This document shows positions 54,448 to 56,830 of a stretch of DNA of 56,830 bases, piece by piece (position 1 is the stretch's first letter; each line of letters starts with the position of its first letter). Below the pieces are notes generated by a model. It did not search any database. It saw only the letters and a program-made list of their open reading frames with translations, and was not told the DNA's origin. The translations under genes and the position numbers were made by a program. The stretch is from JBDTNK01 sp039933775 (GTDB lineage: Bacteria > Chloroflexota > Limnocylindria > QHBO01), in assembly GCA_039933775.1 (NCBI GenBank), contig JBDTNK010000009.1, positions 1 through 56,830 of the forward strand. The letters are read 5' to 3'.

Positions 54448-55284
54448 TCAGGATACGTACGCGTACGCTTCCGCGCGGGCGATCGCCGCACCGTCGACCC
54501 CGTTCCCGGCGAGCTCGAAGGCGTGGCTGGTGTTGGCGTCGAGCGCCTCTCCGACCGACGCGCCGACGACCGCGCCGACGAAGCGGTCCGATGCGTCGAA
54601 GAACGCGACCCCGACGGTGGGCGGCCGATCACGCGCCGTGCCACCCGCGGTGAGCGTCCCGCTGACGGTCACGCTGCCGTCGGGACCCGGCTCCCAGGCG
54701 AGGTCGCTGACCGCAAGCGGCAGGCTCGGCAGGTCGTCCATGCCACGCGTGGGGCAGTACTTGATGTGGCTGACCAGGTCACCCGCGGTGCCCTCTCCGG
54801 CGATCGGCTCGCCGCCCATCAGGTAGTAGCCGGTCTCCCCCGGCTGGAGGATCGCGGGACTCGGAAAGAAGCGTCCGTTGCGCGTGTAGACCGCGTTGCC
54901 GCCCTGCTGCCATTCGAGGCGCACCACCGGCTCGTACAGCTGCGTCGGCTCGTAGTCGTACAGCGTGTTCAGGAAGGTGACCGGCTCCTCGCCGGTGTTG
55001 CGCAGCTCGAAATACATCGATGCGTAGCCACCCGCGATGCGCACCTCCTGGGTCATCTCGCCGCGAAACGGCTTGACAGGGCCGGGGCGCGGTCCGACCT
55101 CGACGGTGAAAGCCACCGGCCCGACGGCCGCGGCGGCGGACGGCGTGACCGCGGTGGCCGACGGGACCGGCACGGCGGAACCGGGTGCGCCGCTGCCTGC
55201 CGGGGCGGGCGCGCAGGCGGTGACAACCACGATGACGACGAGGGCAGCCGCGAGGCGGCGTCCGGCGGGAGCGCGGCCGATCAT
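54448..55284 (-). CDS. lipoprotein of unknown function in sigma-factor operon
   Basis: A 278-residue lipoprotein: MIGRAPAGRRLAAALVVIVVVTAC with Cys24 as the lipid site, then a Pro/Ala/Ser linker. The folded part (75-278) looks like two small beta-sandwich domains: the first has YASMYFELRNTGEEPVTF, the second SVTVSGTLTAGG.A.D.PTVGVAFFD, a FxLYD/DUF4352-like pattern for extracellular sandwich folds. The start overlaps the anti-sigma stop by 4 nt, so it is expressed with the sigma factor. Confidence 0.72.
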   Translation of the reverse strand: MIGRAPAGRRLAAALVVIVVVTACAPAPAGSGAPGSAVPVPSATAVTPSAAAAVGPVAFTVEVGPRPGPVKPFRGEMTQEVRIAGGYASMYFELRNTGEEPVTFLNTLYDYEPTQLYEPVVRLEWQQGGNAVYTRNGRFFPSPAILQPGETGYYLMGGEPIAGEGTAGDLVSHIKYCPTRGMDDLPSLPLAVSDLAWEPGPDGSVTVSGTLTAGGTARDRPPTVGVAFFDASDRFVGAVVGASVGEALDANTSHAFELAGNGVDGAAIARAEAYAYVS

Positions 55285-55844
55285 TGCAGCCAGCGGGTGA
55301 TCTCCGCGATCGGCGTGGAGCGCTCGGGCGGCGGCGCCGGATCGGCGAAGGCGATGGCACCGGTGGCTGGCGGGCTCGGCGCCACGTACTTGAGATACCA
55401 GGCATCGCCCCACGGATCGCGGACGCGGTTCGCGTCGTTCTCAGCTCGCTCGAGCATGCCCGGCCAGGTGCTGTTGCGCGGCTCGAACACGGTCGGGCGA
55501 TCGGCGTCGTCCCCGAGCACGAACGTCACGAGCATGACCGCCATCGCGGCCCCCGCGGGAGCCAGGCGCACCCAGCGCCAGGTACGCGAGAACCAGGTGG
55601 CATGCTCCTCCTCGCGCATGGCCCGCTCGCGGACCGCGGCGAAGGCCATGGGAGACGGCTCCACGTCCTCGACCCGCTCCGCCAGGGCGCGTCTGAGCTG
55701 ACGCACGAGCGCTCGATCCAGCCCGACGGTGTCCTGGCAGCGCGCGCAGCCGGCCAGGTGGTCGATGTGCGAAGCCGATCGCCGATCGAGCTCGCCGAAG
55801 CGCAGGCGCTCCAGCAGCTCGCGGCTGACGTTACGACAGCTCAT
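55281..55844 (-). CDS. anti-sigma factor with zinc-finger motif
   Basis: A 187-residue membrane protein with start ATG 55844, overlapping the sigma gene by 14 nt. The N-terminal cytoplasmic region has the HxxxxxCxxC motif (HIDHLAGCARC, residues 26-36) of ZAS-type anti-sigma factors. One membrane helix follows near 92-110 (APAGAAMAVMLVTFVLG), then an extracytoplasmic tail of about 75 residues. Presumably it sequesters the ECF sigma factor encoded upstream until a signal triggers release. Confidence 0.85.
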   Translation of the reverse strand: MSCRNVSRELLERLRFGELDRRSASHIDHLAGCARCQDTVGLDRALVRQLRRALAERVEDVEPSPMAFAAVRERAMREEEHATWFSRTWRWVRLAPAGAAMAVMLVTFVLGDDADRPTVFEPRNSTWPGMLERAENDANRVRDPWGDAWYLKYVAPSPPATGAIAFADPAPPPERSTPIAEITRWLQ

Positions 55845-56424
55845 CGGTCGCCAGGGCATGTGCCGGCAGCGTGCCGCGGCGCTCGACGGGCAGCCGGATG
55901 CGAAGCGCCTTGAGGGCATAGTGCAGGCGCGACTTCATGGTCCCGACGTTGCATTCCGCGATCTCGGCCGCCTCGGCCAGCGAGTAGCCGTGCAGGTAGT
56001 AGAGGATCACCGCAGTCTTCTGCTTGGGCGGCAGCGAGTCGATGCCGCGCTGCAGGACCTCGACGATCTCGCGCGACTCGACGATCTGATCGGGGCGCGA
56101 GGTGAGGTCGGTCACCAGGTTGGTGATGAGCGAGGTGATCGGTTCCGCCAGCGTGCGGCGACGCGCCACGCGGGTGTAGCACAGGTTCGTGGCGACGCGC
56201 TGCAGCCAGGGCAACGGCGAGACATCGGTCCGAAGGCGCTCGCGAACGCGGTAGGCCTTCACGAAGCAGTCCTGCAGGACCTCCTCGGCCAGGAAGGGGT
56301 CGCGTGTGATCGCCATGGCGGTGGCGTAGATCGGGCGCTTGTACGTGTTGAAGAACTCCTCGAACGCGTCGAGATCGCCCGATTGCATGCGCTCGACGAG
56401 GCCGTCCGAGCCCTGGATTGGCAT
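55831..56424 (-). CDS. ECF RNA polymerase sigma factor
   Basis: A 197-residue sigma-70 group 4 factor, start ATG 56424. Region 2 (DAFEEFFNTYKRPIYATAMAITRD...DCFVKAYR) is at about 18-75. Region 4 has LPPKQKTAVILYYLHGYSLAE near 135-155 and the HTH ECNVGTMKSRLHYALKALR. The linker between the regions is long (about 45 residues). The signal is unknown, but the neighbours are an anti-sigma factor and a lipoprotein, implying envelope sensing. Confidence 0.93.
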   Translation of the reverse strand: MPIQGSDGLVERMQSGDLDAFEEFFNTYKRPIYATAMAITRDPFLAEEVLQDCFVKAYRVRERLRTDVSPLPWLQRVATNLCYTRVARRRTLAEPITSLITNLVTDLTSRPDQIVESREIVEVLQRGIDSLPPKQKTAVILYYLHGYSLAEAAEIAECNVGTMKSRLHYALKALRIRLPVERRGTLPAHALATDELS

Positions 56425-56463
56425 CTGCACCCCACCCGCGGTTGACCCGTGCTTCCTGCGCAT

Positions 56464-56490
56464 CCTACGCTGCGACGTCACCGAAGGTTC
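56464..56490 (-). promoter_or_regulatory. possible autoregulated ECF promoter
   Basis: On the minus strand GAACCT (56485-56490), a 15-nt spacer and CGTAGG (56464-56469), 40 nt before the sigma gene start. The GAAC...CGT layout is typical of ECF-controlled promoters that direct their own sigma gene. The -35 overlaps the stop of gcvPB. Confidence 0.45.
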
Positions 56491-56830
56491 ACTCCCACCG
56501 ATAGCGCAGGTCCGGCCTGCGCGCCGCGCTCGCCTCATCGAGGCGGCCCACCGGCGTGCTCAGCGGAGCCCGCCTGATGGATTCGGGATCGGTTACGGCG
56601 CGCTGCGCGATGTCGTGCATGACGTCCACGAAGCGGTCGAGCGTCTCGAGGCTCTCCGTCTCGGTCGGCTCGATCATGAGCGCCTCCTCGACGATGAGCG
56701 GGAAGTAGATCGTGGGCGGATGCATCCCCTCGTCCAGGATGGCCTTGGCCATGTCGAGCGTCGTGACGCCATGCTCGCGCTTCTGGCGCCGGCCGCTGAA
56801 CACGACCTCGTGCTTGCAGACGCGGTCGTA
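56489..56830 (-). CDS. gcvPB: glycine dehydrogenase (decarboxylating) subunit 2, C-terminal part
   Basis: The last 113 codons of a gene that continues beyond the right edge. The sequence YDRVCKHEVVFSG, then TTLDMAKAILDEGMHPPTIYFP and EEALMIEPTETES, is the conserved end of GcvPB, half of the P protein of the glycine cleavage system (pyridoxal-phosphate dependent). The final 35 residues (RRAPLSTPVGRLDEASAARRPDLRYRWE) match the usual family tail. Separate A and B subunits are expected, so gcvPA should lie outside the window. Confidence 0.92.
   Translation of the reverse strand, partial: YDRVCKHEVVFSGRRQKREHGVTTLDMAKAILDEGMHPPTIYFPLIVEEALMIEPTETESLETLDRFVDVMHDIAQRAVTDPESIRRAPLSTPVGRLDEASAARRPDLRYRWE

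Overview
The window is about 57 kb of high-GC, densely packed bacterial chromosome. Most genes lie on the minus strand and many adjacent genes overlap by 4 nt (ATGA, GTGA or TTGA junctions). The gene content is that of a free-living heterotroph: GatCAB amidotransferase, GroES/GroEL under a CIRCE element, NAD-dependent ligase, PcrA/UvrD helicase, SSB, MetG, NAD synthetase, two peptide ABC importers and a glycine cleavage gene. Extreme GC, CIRCE control, class III cyclase and cell-wall-binding type 2 repeats together suggest a Chloroflexota lineage (Limnocylindria-like), with an actinobacterial relative as second choice. This placement is inference. No rRNA, tRNA, CRISPR array, insertion sequence or phage gene was recognised.

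Layout. 1-4.6 kb: the start of a Rossmann-fold epimerase, a thimet-type M3 oligopeptidase, an EamA exporter, an alpha/beta hydrolase, a small acidic protein and a J-domain protein. 4.7-8.6 kb: two surface genes, a PPC-domain protein and a PKD/Big repeat protein whose 5' end is missing. 8.7-12.6 kb: two orphan genes, then a NarL-type two-component pair downstream of an inositol-monophosphatase gene. 12.7-17.9 kb: a DUF885 peptidase, a frameshifted hydrolase, gatB and a methyltransferase. 18-22.5 kb: an aminotransferase, a degenerate nuclease-fold protein, DUF1684, a VOC-like protein and an unknown single-pass membrane protein with a four-times repeated motif. 22.6-31.4 kb: gatCA, a hydrolase, a cupin-cyclase fusion, ligA, a DinB-like gene and pcrA. 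31.5-36.1 kb: a PQQ-type dehydrogenase fused to CWB2 repeats, groEL/groES and a small membrane protein. 36.2-41.8 kb: tatD, metG, a ferredoxin-NADP reductase, ssb, and nadE with a separate nitrilase subunit. 41.9-54.1 kb: two complete oligopeptide ABC transporter cassettes in tandem. 54.4-56.8 kb: a lipoprotein, an anti-sigma factor and an ECF sigma factor in one operon, then the 3' end of gcvPB.

The most striking observation is the substrate-binding lipoprotein of the downstream peptide transporter (46191-47933). Its domain order is circularly permuted. The segment that opens a normal family-5 binding protein sits at the C-terminus, and the protein begins, after its lipoprotein signal and linker, in what is normally the middle of lobe I. 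The binding protein of the neighbouring cassette (52338-54083) has the ordinary order and serves as an internal control. Other points of interest are the motif-repeat membrane protein, a J-domain/ExoX-C fusion, a solo DUF4268-like domain without its catalytic Asp, an apparently autoregulated ECF promoter, and hairpins between binding-protein and permease genes in both transporter operons.
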